Below, in pieces: positions 35,540 through 47,214 of a stretch of DNA of 64,000 bases. Made by a program: the position numbers and the translations under genes. Position 1 is the stretch's first letter. Every line of letters starts with the position of its first letter. Source of the stretch: Shinisaurus crocodilurus (taxonomy: Eukaryota; Chordata; Lepidosauria; Squamata; Shinisauridae). The notes under the pieces are model-generated. The model made no database searches. It was not told the DNA's origin and saw nothing but the letters and a program-made list of their open reading frames with translations. Where the stretch lies: contig CM037880.1 in assembly GCA_021292165.1 (NCBI GenBank), positions 140,432,564 to 140,496,563 of the forward strand. The letters are read 5' to 3'.

Positions 35540-36420
35540 CTACCTTAACCAAAAAAAACCACAGACCACTGCACATATCTACACTCTTCCAGTGTAGCAC
35601 CTTTGGAGCACACCACACAATCCATTGCCTGCAGAGCCAAGCCCTATGATACAACCTCATTTGCTTACGTTTCTCAGACTGGGGTCTCATGTCTGAAGAT
35701 GAGTTTCCATCAGGCATTCTTCAAACTACAATACCCACCTAATGAAAATGAAGCTACAGATTGACAAGGCCAGGAAGGATAGACCTGAAAGAAAAAATGA
35801 CAGAACATCATTTCTTATTGCCTATATCTCCGAGCTAACAAGATATCATAGATAATAGGTCATTTTCATGTTCAGCAATGATACTTTCCTCTCACAGACC
35901 ATGGGTGGTAGGTCTCTCCTCACTTACAGACAGCCACTTTCCCTAAATCCAAAACAGCTACTCACCACCAACAAAAAAGAGACACAAATCTGAAGATCAG
36001 GTCCTGCGACAAACCCAGATGTCCAAAATGTGCCTGTAACCTCTCAGACAAAGCGATTAAATAAACTAATAACATCAGCTGCAACATCAGGACTTCATTC
36101 AGCTGCTCATCCTATGTGGCTTATGCCATGACAGGCCAGCAATGCCCATCTGCTAGTGGCATAGGACAAACAGGTCAGTCTCTCTGCAAAACAATGCACT
36201 GATACAAATCTGATATTTTAAAAGGCAGCAACATTCAGAAACCATGGGAGACCCTTTCAGTCTTACAGAACATTCTGTGGCTGACCTGCAAGTCATCATT
36301 TGTCAAAAGGAAAAACTTCCAGCATGAAATTGCCAAACTAGAATTTAACAACAATTTTGATTCTGTTCTTTTAGGTATTAATACTTGGCACAATGGTTTC
36401 TCTCCCACGACAGGTATAAA
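35540..36420 (+). pseudogene. Penelope-like element, RT C-terminus and GIY-YIG endonuclease, decayed
   Basis: Across several frames the plus strand reads like a Penelope-like retroelement. Near 35610-35720 a segment like LQSQALYNLIC followed by LMSEDEFPSG matches the RT C-terminal 'SQALRYNRIC' block. Near 35985-36045 is KIRSCDKPRCPKCAC, the Cys cluster before the endonuclease. Near 36110-36190 is a GQTGQSL segment, part of the GIY-YIG domain. About 36290 gives ADLQVII and 36380 gives LGINTW. Frame changes and stops show it is long dead. These elements use a GIY-YIG nuclease rather than an integrase. Confidence 0.65.
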
Positions 36421-36882
36421 GTTAGCCTAGCATAGCTAGGAGGATTATATTATATAGCCAATTACCAGCCCCTGCCAAAAAACGTCTTGCTGCCTGGCTG
36501 GGACAAAGAGAAGATGGTGCCTCCACCCCTAATTCCATGTATGGAAGCCAACAGTTTCTGGCAGCCGAATCTTATCTCAATACTGGTGACATGAGAGTGT
36601 CCTCAACCTCACTTGAGGGCAGCAGACCAGCTTAGGGGGCACAGGGCAGGCCATGTAGGACATACAGCTCTGTATTCCCATACATTGCAACTGCCCCCAG
36701 CATCTGCCACCTGTTGTGGCCACCTGACTCTGCCTAATGGTAAGGCTAGCCCTGACCATTACTGCTGTTGCTATTGATCACTGTTCTTCTTCTCTTGTAT
36801 AAATTTGAGCTTTACATTAAAATGTCCTAAACTGGACCTCTTGTTTCATGGCCTTTTAGCCTCACTGATCTAGATCTAGATC
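36421..36882. other. No gene seen
   Basis: Unassigned DNA between the Penelope-like relic and the foldback MITE. Confidence 0.4.
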
Positions 36883-37095
36883 CAGTGGAGGCTGATGACT
36901 CCTGTGTCAGTGGGGCTCCTTATCCATTGCATTTTTATTTATTTATTGAGTTTTATATGAGCTGTCCATGGTGTTCCATGGTGGTGCACCTATTTGGGAG
37001 ATGGAGTTCAGCACCATGGATAGCTCCTATAAAGCTCAAAGAAAAAGATGCAATGGAGAAGGAGCCCAACTGACACAGGAGTCACCAGCCTCCCC

Positions 37096-37097
<2 letters not shown>
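36883..37097. mobile_element. Foldback MITE, copy 2
   Basis: Same family as 9883-10093, with left end 'cagtggaggctgatgactcc' and right end 'ggagtcaccagcctcccct'. A (GA)n run at 37101-37128 and an (ATT)n run at 37141-37186 follow. Confidence 0.8.
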
Positions 37098-37134
<37 letters not shown>

Positions 37135-37139
37135 ATACC

Positions 37140-37140
<1 letters not shown>

Positions 37141-37186
<46 letters not shown>
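37141..37186. repeat. (ATT)n microsatellite, tail of the minus-strand LINE
   Basis: About 15 ATT units directly adjoin the 3' UTR of the minus-strand L2-type LINE and probably grew from its 3' simple-repeat tail. The adjacent (GA)n is at 37101-37128. Confidence 0.9.
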
Positions 37187-37188
<2 letters not shown>

Positions 37189-39200
37189 AACAGTATTTGT
37201 ATACCGCTCCACGTCAAGCAGATTCCGGAGTGGTGAACAATTAAAATACAAAAACAGATAAAAGAAACAAAAGCAATACATTGAAAACAAACTAAAATTA
37301 CATTGGTGATTGAAGAGCAGAGAAAGCTTCCTAGAACAAGGTCTTCAGCAGGCACCGAAAGCAGCACAAAGTCGGAGCCTGCCTGAACTCCAGAGGGCAC
37401 AGGGAGTTCCACAGAAATGGAGCCACCACGCTGAAGGCTCTTCTCCTGGTGGACTCCAATTGGGCCAAACATCCATGAGGAACCACCAGGAACATGCCAT
37501 ATGATGACCTCAGTGACCAGGCAGGTTGGTATGGGAGGAGGCGCTCTCTCGGATAACCTGGTCCCAAGTTGTTTCAGGCTTTGTACACAATTACCAGAAC
37601 CTTAAACCTGACCCGGTAGTGATGAATAGGTAGCCAGTGCAGTTCCTTCAGCAAGGAGTTGCATGCTGAAAGGGGGCAGCTGCTGACAATAGCCAAGCTG
37701 CTGCATTCTGCACTAGCTCCAGCTTCCGGAGCAGCCTTAAGGGCAGCCCCACATAGAGCACATTGCAGTAATCCAGTCTTGAGGTTACTAGCGCCTGTAT
37801 CACTGTGGCAAAGCTATCCCTGTCCAGTAGAGGCCGTAGTTGGCAAACCAATCGAAGATGGTAAAAGGCACTCTGAGCCGCTGCAGTCACTTGGGACTCC
37901 AGTGACAATGATGGATCTAGGAGTATCCCCAGACTACGAACCTGATCTCTCAAAGGGAGAGCAACCCAATCCAGAACAGGCAATGAGCCTATCTCCTGGA
38001 CTCGGGAACCACTCACCCACAGGGCTTCTGTCCTGCCAGGATTCAGCCTCAGTTTATTGGCCCTCATCCAGCCCATCACTCAGTTCATGCACCGGTCCAG
38101 GACTTGCACAGCCTCTCCTGATTCAGTTGTCACTTGTATCCAAGTCATGCCTTGGATTGAGAGCATAATTCGTTCTGGAAACGTGCTTGTAATCCAAAAC
38201 ACTCTTATATCAAAACAAAATTCCCCAAAAAAAATTTGTACAGAGATTTTTAACTTAAGCTGTACTACAGTACTTGTATTGCAAGACGGCGCTTGTATAT
38301 CAAGTAAAAAAAAATTAAATAAATATTTAAAAATTTGCTTGTCTTGCAAAATGCTCTCAAACCAAGTTACTTGCAATCCAAGGTATTACTGTATGGAGCT
38401 CTGTGTCATCAGCATACTGATGGCACTTGGCTCCAAATCCCCTAATGACTTCTCCCAGTGGCTTCATATAGATGTTAAACAACACTGGGGACAAGATGGT
38501 ACCCTGTGGAACCCCATAGCACAATTGCCAAGGGTCCGAGGAATAGTCACCCAATCTTACTCTCTGAAATCAACCCCACAGGTAGGACCAAAACCACTGT
38601 AACACAGTGCCCAATGCCCAATGCCCAACCCGTGGAGCTGATCCAGGAGGATACCATGGTCAATGGTATCAAAAGCCAATGAGAGATTGAGTAGAATTCA
38701 CAGGGTCATACTCTCACTATCCTTCACTCAATAAAGGGCATCTATCAGGGCAACCAAGGCTGATTCAGTCCCATAACCAGGTAAAAACCCAGACTGGAAT
38801 GGGTCTAGATAATCAGAATCCTCCAAGAGTTCCTCCTGCAGTTGCTTCGCTACGACCCTCTCAAGAACCTTCCCTAAGAAAGGGGAAACTAGGCAATAGT
38901 TATCCAATACCGTTGGGTCCAGAGTGTGTGTTTTCAGGAGTGGTCACACTACTGCCTCCTTAAGGACAGCAGGAACCACCCCTTCACGTACAGAACAGAG
39001 GTGTTTACCACTCCCTGGACCCACCCAGCCAAACCCGCCCCCCCCCAGCTAGCTTTTATAAGCCAGGAGGGGCAAGGATCTAGAGGGCACGTGGCCGGTC
39101 GCATTGCTGCAAGCACCTTGTCCACATCATCAGGCTGCAGCAACTGAAAATGATATCTAACAATAGAGGAAATACTTCACGTACCTGACAAAGTAGGTTG
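37187..39200 (-). pseudogene. L2-type LINE ORF2, about 2 kb, interrupted
   Basis: Read on the minus strand from about 39145, the order is: an N-terminal RT flank (DPCPSWLIKASW), palm motifs near 38500 (GVPQGTILSPVLFNIYM) and the active-site YADDTELH near 38410. Next come WMRANKLRLNPGRTEAL at 38070, SRLDYCNVLYVGLP at 37760 and a C-terminal FSVVAPFLWNSL block near 37430. The endonuclease domain is missing, so the copy is 5'-truncated near 39.2 kb. A MITE interrupts it at 38141-38391, and stops and frameshifts are common. The foldback element at 39206 marks the upstream limit. Confidence 0.92.
38141..38391. mobile_element. Pogo/Tigger-like MITE inserted in the LINE
   Basis: The left end is 'caagtcatgccttggatt' and the right end 'aatccaaggtattactg'. 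Inner pairs such as 'gcataattcgttc' and 'gcttgtcttgcaaaatgc' match the copy at 56636-56894. Ends of the CAGTAATACC type next to TA suit the Tc1/mariner pogo-Tigger group. No transposase. Confidence 0.7.
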
Positions 39201-39205
39201 TAGTC

Positions 39206-39341
39206 CAGTCTTCCCTAACCTGGTGCCCTCCAGATGTGCTGGACTACAACTCCCATCAGCCCCAGTTAGCATGGCCAGTTGTCAGGAATTGTGGGAGTTG
39301 TAGTTCAAAACATCTGGAGGGCACCAGGTTGAGGAAGGCTG
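39206..39341. mobile_element. Foldback MITE of the 'ctccagatgttttggact' family
   Basis: Arms 'ggtgccctccagatg' and 'catctggagggcacc' are complementary, with ends 'cagtcttccctaacc' and 'ggttgaggaaggctg'. Flanking 8-mers 'ttgtagtc' and 'tcgtaggc' match at 6 of 8, suggesting an old hAT-type duplication. Confidence 0.85.
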
Positions 39342-39349
39342 TCGTAGGC

Positions 39350-41374
39350 GATGAAAGCATGGACCGCAATAAATCTGTTGGTATTTAAGGCACAATTTCC
39401 ACAAGTCTGTTGTAGTTTTGCTGAAACAAATGAACACATCTACTGCTACCGAATGTGAAAGTATGTCCTCTTCCTCCTCCTTTTTTCAGACCTTCACTGA
39501 ATGTCAGCCTTTTAGCTCAGCAACATATTCCATATTCTGTGCATTCACGCCGAAACAGAATGCACAGAAGGAGGTACGTGGTGGAGATCTGCAGCTTTTT
39601 AATAGCAAGATGATACTTTAAAAAGGTAAACAATATTGACATTTAGCTCTCCTTGGACATGTCTGGGAAATTAACATCTCTTGTCTCAGCATCCCAAGTG
39701 AGAGAAACCACTGACTAAAATGGCATGTGTCATATTGTTTGATGGAACCGAAACCTTCCCACCGACCCATTGGCTCCACACACTTTGCGCAGAAATGTAA
39801 GAAAAAGCCTCAGGTCATACCATGAGACACTACAATGTGCCTTTGGCTACTTTCATAGGTAATGAGCCACAAGCTACCTCCTGGATAAACATGGAGATGC
39901 CCTGGATTTATATTCCTTCAAAATCATGAGAAATGGAGCAGCTATATGGCAGCCAGCATTAAGAAGGCTGCTCTAAAAAGGTGTCCATGTGAACTGAACC
40001 TTGGAGCCTGCATATTCAGTAAAAGAAACCACATAGCACTGCCCTTTTAGGACCGTAGCACTTTAGTGTGGGTCATGTAAATGAATGCTCCCCTCTGTCA
40101 AAAACCTCCTGTATGGAAAACTAGTATGTCGAAAAGGGTTCTAGCCCAGCCTTTCCCCTAATATGCTAGTTTTCGGTGCACAAAAAAGTCCCCATCCTGC
40201 ACTATCTGAAAAAGCATTCAGACATGCTATTCATCATATGCATTCTGAAGTGACACTCCTAGCAGGAACACACCACGTACTACTGGGGAAATTATTTTCA
40301 GTTAGCTGCCTATTTGAGCAATCTGTATGTTGTTAAATGCTGTAGGGCCTTCACTCTGGCCCTATGTGTTGCCTTCGCAAATGCCTTGGCAAAGATATGG
40401 TGGGTGGTGTTCCCTTGGCTCAGAGGACATGTCCAATACAATTGCCTTGTTCAGGCATTCACCTGAACACATAAGGGCTCAAAGTGAGTAGAGCGATGCC
40501 CCGCCCACCGTGCATGCTAGCCCTGCCCCCTATGTCTCACAGTGCACCAACTCTGCCCCCTTGTGGAGAGTTCTGCTCACACATTCAAGCAAACACAAGT
40601 AGAACTCCCTTTCAGACCTTGCCAATTCAACAGGGCAAGGTCGGATGGGGGTGGGGCCTGCATGGTGGGAGACAGAGTGGGCGGGGTCAGTATGCATGGC
40701 TCCATCACTCTACCCACTTTAAGCTTTCACCCCTTCCAGTGAATGTGGGAACATGGCTCATTAGGTTGTGGAATCTGTCCTTTTTATCTGTAATTTCTAT
40801 GATGGAGTTTGGCAGCAAATGTTTGCTCCCTTCTTGGCCAAATTAGTACCATGCAGGCCTGCCCAATTTTATGTTGAATATTTGTTGATAAATACCATTC
40901 CATTGGTATCGCTAGCTGTGGTCAAGATTTTGTCAGTGGCAATGTGAATGCGCAATTGGTGTGTGGGGATATTTTAGGTCAATTATTCTTGTAACATTGT
41001 ACTATGTTTGGGTTGAGAAGGTCTGGGTTTTTTGCTGTGTTCTGGAATTAAAATCATTGTACTGTATGTTTCTGATTTTTTTTTTATTGACGGCACTACA
41101 GAATATACTTATGGATAAGTCAATTTTGGGAATGTGTTGATCCAAATATCCTTAATTTTGCTGTACAGCATCTAAGAGGAAAACTGTAAATCTGAGTACC
41201 CCTTCTATTCTTCCAGACCACATCAGTCAGTATGCAGTGTACAGCTGAGACAGCTAGTGTACAAAACAGGGTGTGTATAAATCTTTTTGTCCATGATCTT
41301 TGATTCCGTATAAAGGGAATGTGATGTCCTATTTATACCAGGACCAGTGTCTAGGGTAGGCAGGGTCGGGCACC
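39350..41374. other. No gene seen
   Basis: Single-copy-looking DNA. No recognisable ORF or repeat family. Confidence 0.4.
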
Positions 41375-41382
41375 TGCAAAGG

Positions 41383-41546
41383 CAGGGCCGGTGCTACCAT
41401 TAGGCCAACTAGGCAGCTGCCTAGGGCGCAGGGCTAAAGGGGGCACCAGAAATAGGGAGGGAGGGCTCAAGTGGGAAGGGGGGGTGCTAAATATCTGATC
41501 TTGCCTAGGGCACCAAACTGCACCAAACTGCCTTGCACCGGCCCTG
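41383..41546. mobile_element. hAT MITE with perfect 8-bp target duplication
   Basis: The 164-bp element has perfect 12-bp inverted ends, 'cagggccggtgc' and 'gcaccggccctg'. It is flanked by the exact duplication 'tgcaaagg' at 41375-41382 and 41547-41554. It is noncoding. Confidence 0.95.
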
Positions 41547-41554
41547 TGCAAAGG

Positions 41555-41831
41555 GCCCACGCCCCAGCAGGAGCCCACTGACAAGAACCCCCTGGACTTG
41601 CTCCTCCTCCTCCCCATTGCAACCTGCTTGCTCACCTGCCTCTCACTCTGGCCCAGAACATGGTGGTGGAGGTGAGGAGGAGGAGCAGTGGATGCCGCTG
41701 CCTACTTGCTCATTGGTTCTCTGCCTGCCAAGCAAGCAGGTGGTAGCAATGATGAGAAAGAGGAGGAGGAGCCACAAGAGCAGCTGGTGTCAATGGTGGT
41801 GAGAAGGTAGAACTCACAGAGGGAAGGGGCT
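41555..41831. other. No gene seen
   Basis: GC- and purine-rich stretch between two MITEs, with GAGGAG-type runs. Confidence 0.4.
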
Positions 41832-42215
41832 TAGGGTGGCCAGGTGTCCTCTTTTACAGAGGACAATCCTCTGTTTGAAGGGCTGCCAGAGGACTGTCCT
41901 CTATTTGAAGGTGCCCTCTTTTTGACGGACTGTTCTGTCCAAGCCTGGTTTAAACTAAAGAGAAAGAACCATCAGAAGGAAGAGCTGGGCCTAGAAGTTG
42001 CCCATCCACACACTCTGGGCAGTAGACTGAGCAAGACACACAGGTCACTTTGTCACACGTCTTCCACACTACAGGGCTATGTACTGTATTTCTATTTAAA
42101 TCATAATGATTCTTTCTAAATTTGCATCTACGCATATCAATTAGCATATGTAAGTGAAGTGCAAATTGGTGTCCTTTTTTGTCCTCCTTTTGGCGACTCA
42201 GAAGCGGCCACCCTA
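41832..42215. mobile_element. hAT-like element 'tagggtggcca', copy 1
   Basis: Ends 'tagggtggccaggtgtcc' and 'ggccaccctа-type' (ccaccct then a) are inverted repeats. Internally it shares 'gaggacagtcctct'-like strings and 'ctatttgaagg' with the copy at 56554-57080. No matching target duplication was found for this copy. Confidence 0.75.
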
Positions 42216-43519
42216 GGACCCTCTGAGCACGCCTTGCCCAAGGGCCCTCAAAGAGGAGCTGGCACTGAATTATACATATCTTATTATTACTGCATGGCAG
42301 TTGTGGTGGTGATGCCTTGCCACGAACAGTGAATGTGTCAGGGAAGAGAGAGGTCACAGGCAGCACCAGAGGGGGTGAGGGGGCTAGTCCCCCCTGACAA
42401 GAAGAGCCTTGCCCCTCCACACATCATTTATTTTCTTTCAGAAATCAAACATGTGGGGCAAAGCTTACCCCTGCAGAAATGCACTTTGCTCCTTTTGTGT
42501 CCCACAATATATATATTTTTTCTGATGCTGCCACTGAGACAGAGCATGTGGTGACACTTGAAAAAGAGGGGATCCAGAGAGAGTAAGTCCTCTGTCCACC
42601 TTCCCAACCAAGAGCTTGTGATCTGGGATCTCTGCAACAATGGCCACCCGCATGGAGAAATTGTGCACACGCACACACCTCTTTACTGTGGGACCACCCA
42701 GTTCACATTTTGATGTGCATGATGGAAGAAATGCCCAGCCACGCCAGTATGCAAGGGCCAAAGTATGAACTGGGCCGGAGATGAGCAAAAAAATGGAGGA
42801 GAGAGGAAGGAAGACTGGCAAGTGTGCATGCATGCGCATTCGCATGCACACACACACACACACACGTATTTTCCAGCCAAAACTTTGCCTGCAGGCCTCT
42901 AATTAGGCAGGCTACTACAAAACATGTGACACAAAAGCATACATGAAAAATAACAAAATGAAGGTATCAATTAGCCATTATTATTTTCTTACCATCCCAC
43001 CTTGCTAGTGAAACCTCCATTTATGATTTGAACTGTGCAAACCAGCAGGATTAACAGCAGCCTGATTTAAAAAAAAAAACACACACACACACACAGGCCG
43101 TGGGTGATTAAAGAAAAGGAGATGATTAATGTGGTCTAGGCAGAAGACATAGAGAAGGATACAATTATCAGATGGTGTGCGGTAATAATAAAGGGGGAGG
43201 AACTCATTTGCAGTTTTATGAATACCGGATAAAGGACTACGTCTGTGAAATGAATGCATTTACTTAACAATGTCGCTTCAGATTCTGAAGATTCTGAGTA
43301 AAGTGATGCTCCTCACAATAAGAATTTCAATAGAAATCCTCATGCTACTCTGACTGTGCATCAGATATTTTTTTCTTTAAAAAAAAATAACCATTAAAGA
43401 AAATGCTAAAGTATTAGAAAACTACTTTTAGCTTTTGAAGAAGTACATTCCATGAAAATATTTTTTTTTAAATGCGTCTCCCCTCATCACTCTTGTTTCT
43501 TAATCATCCTTTGTGACCT
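42216..43519. other. No gene; microsatellites
   Basis: (CA)n runs lie at 42847-42865 and about 43079-43095. Several overlapping short ORFs near 42430-42880 lack motifs. Confidence 0.5.
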
Positions 43520-44316
43520 GATTCGCATGATCACTGCAGCCCATCATGGCTTATTTAAGCCACAGTGGGTTGCGGTTGCTACCCCACAACCCTACAACAG
43601 GCCATGGGTTTTGTGTGGTTTGTTAACCACCCCAATAAGTCACCCTCACCAAGTTCGGACGACACAAGAAGCCACACCCGGTGATGGCAATTATATAAAT
43701 TGGGCCAGTATGCCCCATGGCTTGACCACCCTCATGTCTTGCAAACCAGCCCACTGTGAAGGCCACAGTCAGGGCATCATTTCCAGAGGATAGGGCAGCA
43801 ATCATGCTCCATTCTTGTGTTTCAAACCATATGCAATGATTCCTTAGGATTATCTGGTTATTATGAGATAATAATGCACGCAGTTGCCAGAATATAGTGG
43901 TAAACATGTGTACAATTGATCCTTAATTCATAATTTATTATTACAATGCTGTTTATACGCATCTTGAGCATGGGGTTTTCCCACTTAGCAATTAAAATGT
44001 CTGAACATTCAGTCTGACCTGTTTTGCCTGATCAAAATAAGCCACCATCCTATTTAAGCCACCGTGGCTTATTTAAATCATGGTGCGTGCTGGGCACATG
44101 ACATGTGAACTGTGATTTCCATAATCACCACCTTGGCACTGCTTGTCATGTCTTCTGAATGCGGGTAGCATAGCTTGTTGGAGAGGGAAACAACCTCCCA
44201 ATAACCCATGGGCTGTTAGGTGCCCGGGCAGTGATTATGGAAATTGCTCCACACACACACCCAGCACACACCGCAACTGAAATAAGCCATAGTGGCTTAT
44301 TTTGATCATGCGAACG
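43520..44316. repeat. Foldback repeat cluster 'gatcaaaataagccac'
   Basis: 44024-44316 has arms of about 110 bases. 'gatcaaaataagccac' on the left is complementary to 'gtggcttattttgatc' on the right, and 'gatttccataatcac' pairs with 'gtgattatggaaat'. A related half copy starts near 43524 ('catggcttatttaagcc'). These are probably nonautonomous DNA elements. Confidence 0.75.
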
Positions 44317-44746
44317 TCCCACTGACATCATAGCAGCTCAGCCAATTGAAAGGAGGTGACTGCTGGGAGAGGGAGCATTTATCCCTATTCCTCTGTGCTC
44401 AGGATAATCAAAATCAGGCCCCACGCCTGACGTTTCTATTATCTCACATGGGGGGAGGCAGTTTCCTGTATCAAGTTATGGATTATGGATCTTTTCTGGT
44501 CAATTTGAGCCATCTTGGGCTCTATGTGGACAAAAAGTGTGAAACTTATAGCCCCAAACTGAATATTATGTATTTTCTGCTTCTTTGTTTTAAAACCTAT
44601 TAAAACGTACTTTCAGTGGAAACTACTCATTACTGATGGCCATCATGGCTAATAATTTTACTAGGATCATAGACTACTTCTTTTTTAAAAAAAGGCTAGC
44701 TCATTTAATTACTCCAGGTGGTAATGATCACCGTTCTGACCCACAG
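44317..44746. other. No gene seen
   Basis: Short AT-rich stretch without an assignable feature. Confidence 0.4.
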
Positions 44747-44835
44747 CACAATCCAATACATGTCTACTCAGAAGTAAGCCCCATTAACTTCAATGGGACT
44801 TATTTCCAGGTAAATGTGTATAGGATTGCAGCCTA
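44747..44835. repeat. Small foldback repeat, best copy of the 'caatcc' family
   Basis: It begins 'gcacaatccaatacatgtct', passes through 'gaagtaagccccattaac' and ends 'gtgtataggattgcagcc'. The ends are complementary. Six related pieces occur in the window. Confidence 0.75.
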
Positions 44836-45824
44836 AGAAACCTGACCCAAAGTGGAGTAAGGAATACTGCCTCCTTGAAAAGCACTGTGACAATGGGCCT
44901 ATTCTTTATATTTACATTGTTTTTCCTGTAATTAACCTACAGTAATTGGGTTTTAGTGGTGGTGGTGGTGTTGATGTTAAAAATGCAGCCATTGTCTAAA
45001 CAACCTGAATATACATACAGATTCTGTTCTCCCCTCAGTGGCGTAGCGTGGGTTGTCAGCACCCGGGGCAAGGCAAGTAATTTGCGCCCCCTAACCCGTG
45101 GATTTTAGCACAGTACCATACCAGGTATTACAAACTAATCACATATTTGACCTTTGCTGAGAGGACATGAACAGAACTCTCTTTTGCCTTTAAAATACCC
45201 ACCCCACCCCATGAAACCACACACGGGGCTAATCTATTTTGCAAGTGACCAACCATGCACAGTGATCCGGTCACGTGGCATGCATAACCTTTGGATAAAA
45301 GACCCGTGTCAATTTAACTTCTGCTAAATTAGAAGCAAACTTGGAGTTTACAGAAGTGGATTATCTTGCCTGTTCTCCTTCTCCCACCACCACCATTTTG
45401 TCACTCAAGGGTTTCCACCCCACAGTGATGAGATTTTGCTTGTGCTGACACCTCCATATTTTATACTTAAAAAAAAAAAAAAATCCTACATAGAAATGTG
45501 CAAATAGACAGTTCTTCAAGTATCTGATTCAAACCCACTTATGGTGCAATCCTATGCATGTTTAGACAGAAAAAAGGTCCTACAACTCCCAGCATGCCCC
45601 AGCCAATTATGAGAGTTGTAGGACTTTTTTCTATCTAAAAACACATAATTACTGGAATCCACATGGAGACTGTACCAATCCTGCACTGCTAGTTCAAACA
45701 GGAGAAAAGCAACTGCGGCACAAAAACAGTGATGGCACCAGCATTGTCCTCCTCCCAACAAGTGCTAGTTCTTCAACTCCTCTCAAATCCTGCTTGGGGG
45801 TTTCCCATAGGCATCCAGTTGGGC

Positions 45825-45893
45825 ACTGTGGGAAATCTAGATCCTGGACTAGATAGGCCTTTGGTCTGACTCAGCAGGGCTTGGCTTATGTAT
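45825..45893 (+). repeat. CR1-type LINE 3' end
   Basis: 'ctggactagataggcctttg' followed by 'gtctgactcagcagggct' is the familiar 3' end of a reptile CR1 subfamily, in plus orientation. Confidence 0.75.
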
Positions 45894-45936
45894 TTAAGGT
45901 GAGTCTTGTCTTGTCCCAATTCATGGTTTTGTGCTA

Positions 45937-46078
45937 CTAGGGAATCATGACACTCAAAATATCAGTAAAGGACACCTTTTGGGTGGTAGCCCCCCCACCG
46001 CCCCAGCCTGGGGTGGGGGTGGGGGGCTACCACCCAAAGGTATCTTTTACTGATATTTTGAGTGCGATGATTCCCTAG
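45937..46078. repeat. Palindromic foldback element, about 65-bp arms
   Basis: It starts 'ctagggaatcatgacactca' and ends 'gatgattccctag'. The arms pair through 'aaaatatcagtaaa' and 'tttactgatatttt' to 'gggtggtagccccc' and 'gggggctaccaccc'. The arms differ at only a few sites. Confidence 0.92.
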
Positions 46079-46492
46079 TTTGGTGCAACTGTTGGACTAG
46101 TTGCTTGTTTGGAGGAGGGGGTATCCCTTTCAGTGCTCAAATTCTGCAAACAATCCTTTCCCTCCCAAATTTAGGGTGCTCCATGCAAAGCGATAAAAGA
46201 GCTCACACACAGGCATACTCACACATGCACACGTAGAGCTTTACAACACGGTACTCAAGGTATTTCTAGTCTCCCTATGTTCTATTACTCTAGCTGCTTA
46301 AAATGTGTTTCTAGACGTTTAAAATTTGTGTTCGTTTTAATCCCTGCTGGAAGACGCCTTGAGTTTTTTTCTGAGGAAGGTGTCTAAGAAATTTGAGAAA
46401 TCGTAACAGGATACTGGAAATTAAGCAATTTACTCTCTGCTACATTCTCACCTCTCTCACCCCTCACCCCAGCCGGCTTAAAGATACACTTG

Positions 46493-46530
<38 letters not shown>
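46493..46530. repeat. (CAT)n microsatellite
   Basis: About 12 units; it creates an artefactual polyhistidine ORF start. Confidence 0.97.
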
Positions 46531-46539
46531 AGTCTATAG

Positions 46540-47200
46540 TTCCTGCCGCAGCAACCACGGAGGCGGACAGACAGAACTGCTCTTTTCAGAATATGAAGGA
46601 ACCGTCTTCTGCACCTCCAAAGCTGGGAGAACCTTGGCAGGAATCAGTCTCCCGTCCCTGAGATCGGACACGCACATCCAATTCGTCCCAGCCTCTTCCC
46701 ACCACCATAAAAAAAAAGTCCACCCCCACCCGCCCCCGGCCACGGGGGAGAGTGGAAAGGCACCTCCAAACAAACGAGGGGCGAGAAAGGGAGAGGAGAC
46801 AGAGGGGGGGGCGCACGGTTCTAGCAAACGCGGTAAAACAAACGAACGCCCCCAGCAGCTCAACAGCGTTTGTCCCGGTACGATATACACAGCTGGCGCC
46901 CAAACTCACTCGCAAGTCCTGGAAGTCGGAATCTTTCTGGCAAGCTGCGAAAGAGTCACGCTGGGGCTGGGCTTCCCTCGCTTACCGGAGGAGGAGGAGG
47001 AGGAGGGAGTGTATCCCCCCCGCCTTGTGCTGGCAGAAGCTGCTGCTGCTGCTGCTTCTCTCGCCCCTGAGTAACGAACGGCCGGGCTCACCTCTGCTCT
47101 GTTCCTCTCCGTCTGCCAGGCAGGGGCAGAGAGCTGCGAGCGCGCCCCCCCAGATGTTGCGCCCGGTGCGGCCGGCCCCCCCTGCACCCCCCACGCTACG
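46540..47200. promoter_or_regulatory. CpG-rich block, possible CpG island
   Basis: CpG dinucleotides are frequent here ('aaacgaacgccc', 'ggtacgatatac', 'gagcgcgcccc') against CpG-poor surroundings. A minus-strand splice-donor-like 'ccggtaagc' occurs near 46980. This could be a promoter with a first exon on the minus strand, or cargo or end sequence of the hAT-type element. No ORF has a recognisable domain. Confidence 0.4.
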
Positions 47201-47214
47201 CCTCTGTCTCCCCC

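Larger units (their letters stand above)
45036..47206. mobile_element. Putative 2.17-kb hAT-type element bracketing a CpG-rich block
   Basis: The left end 'cagtggcgtagcgtggg' is the inverted counterpart of the right end 'ccacgctacgcctctg'. The 8-mers outside them are 'tctcccct' (45028-45035) and 'tctccccc' (47207-47214), matching at 7 of 8 and consistent with a target duplication, although C-rich words are weak evidence. Inside are a 45550-45640 foldback piece, a CR1 3' end (45825-45893), a palindrome (45937-46078) and the CpG-rich block. No hAT transposase is visible. Alternatively, these are two separate truncated copies in opposite orientation. Confidence 0.6.

Noticed and set aside
37036..37290. 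ORFs with poly-Asn, poly-Ile and poly-Leu
   Set aside because: Translation of (ATT)n and (GA)n repeats.
46490..47074. 194-residue ORF with a polyhistidine start
   Set aside because: The start is a (CAT)n microsatellite; the rest is low-complexity, overlaps open frames on the other strand and has no domain.
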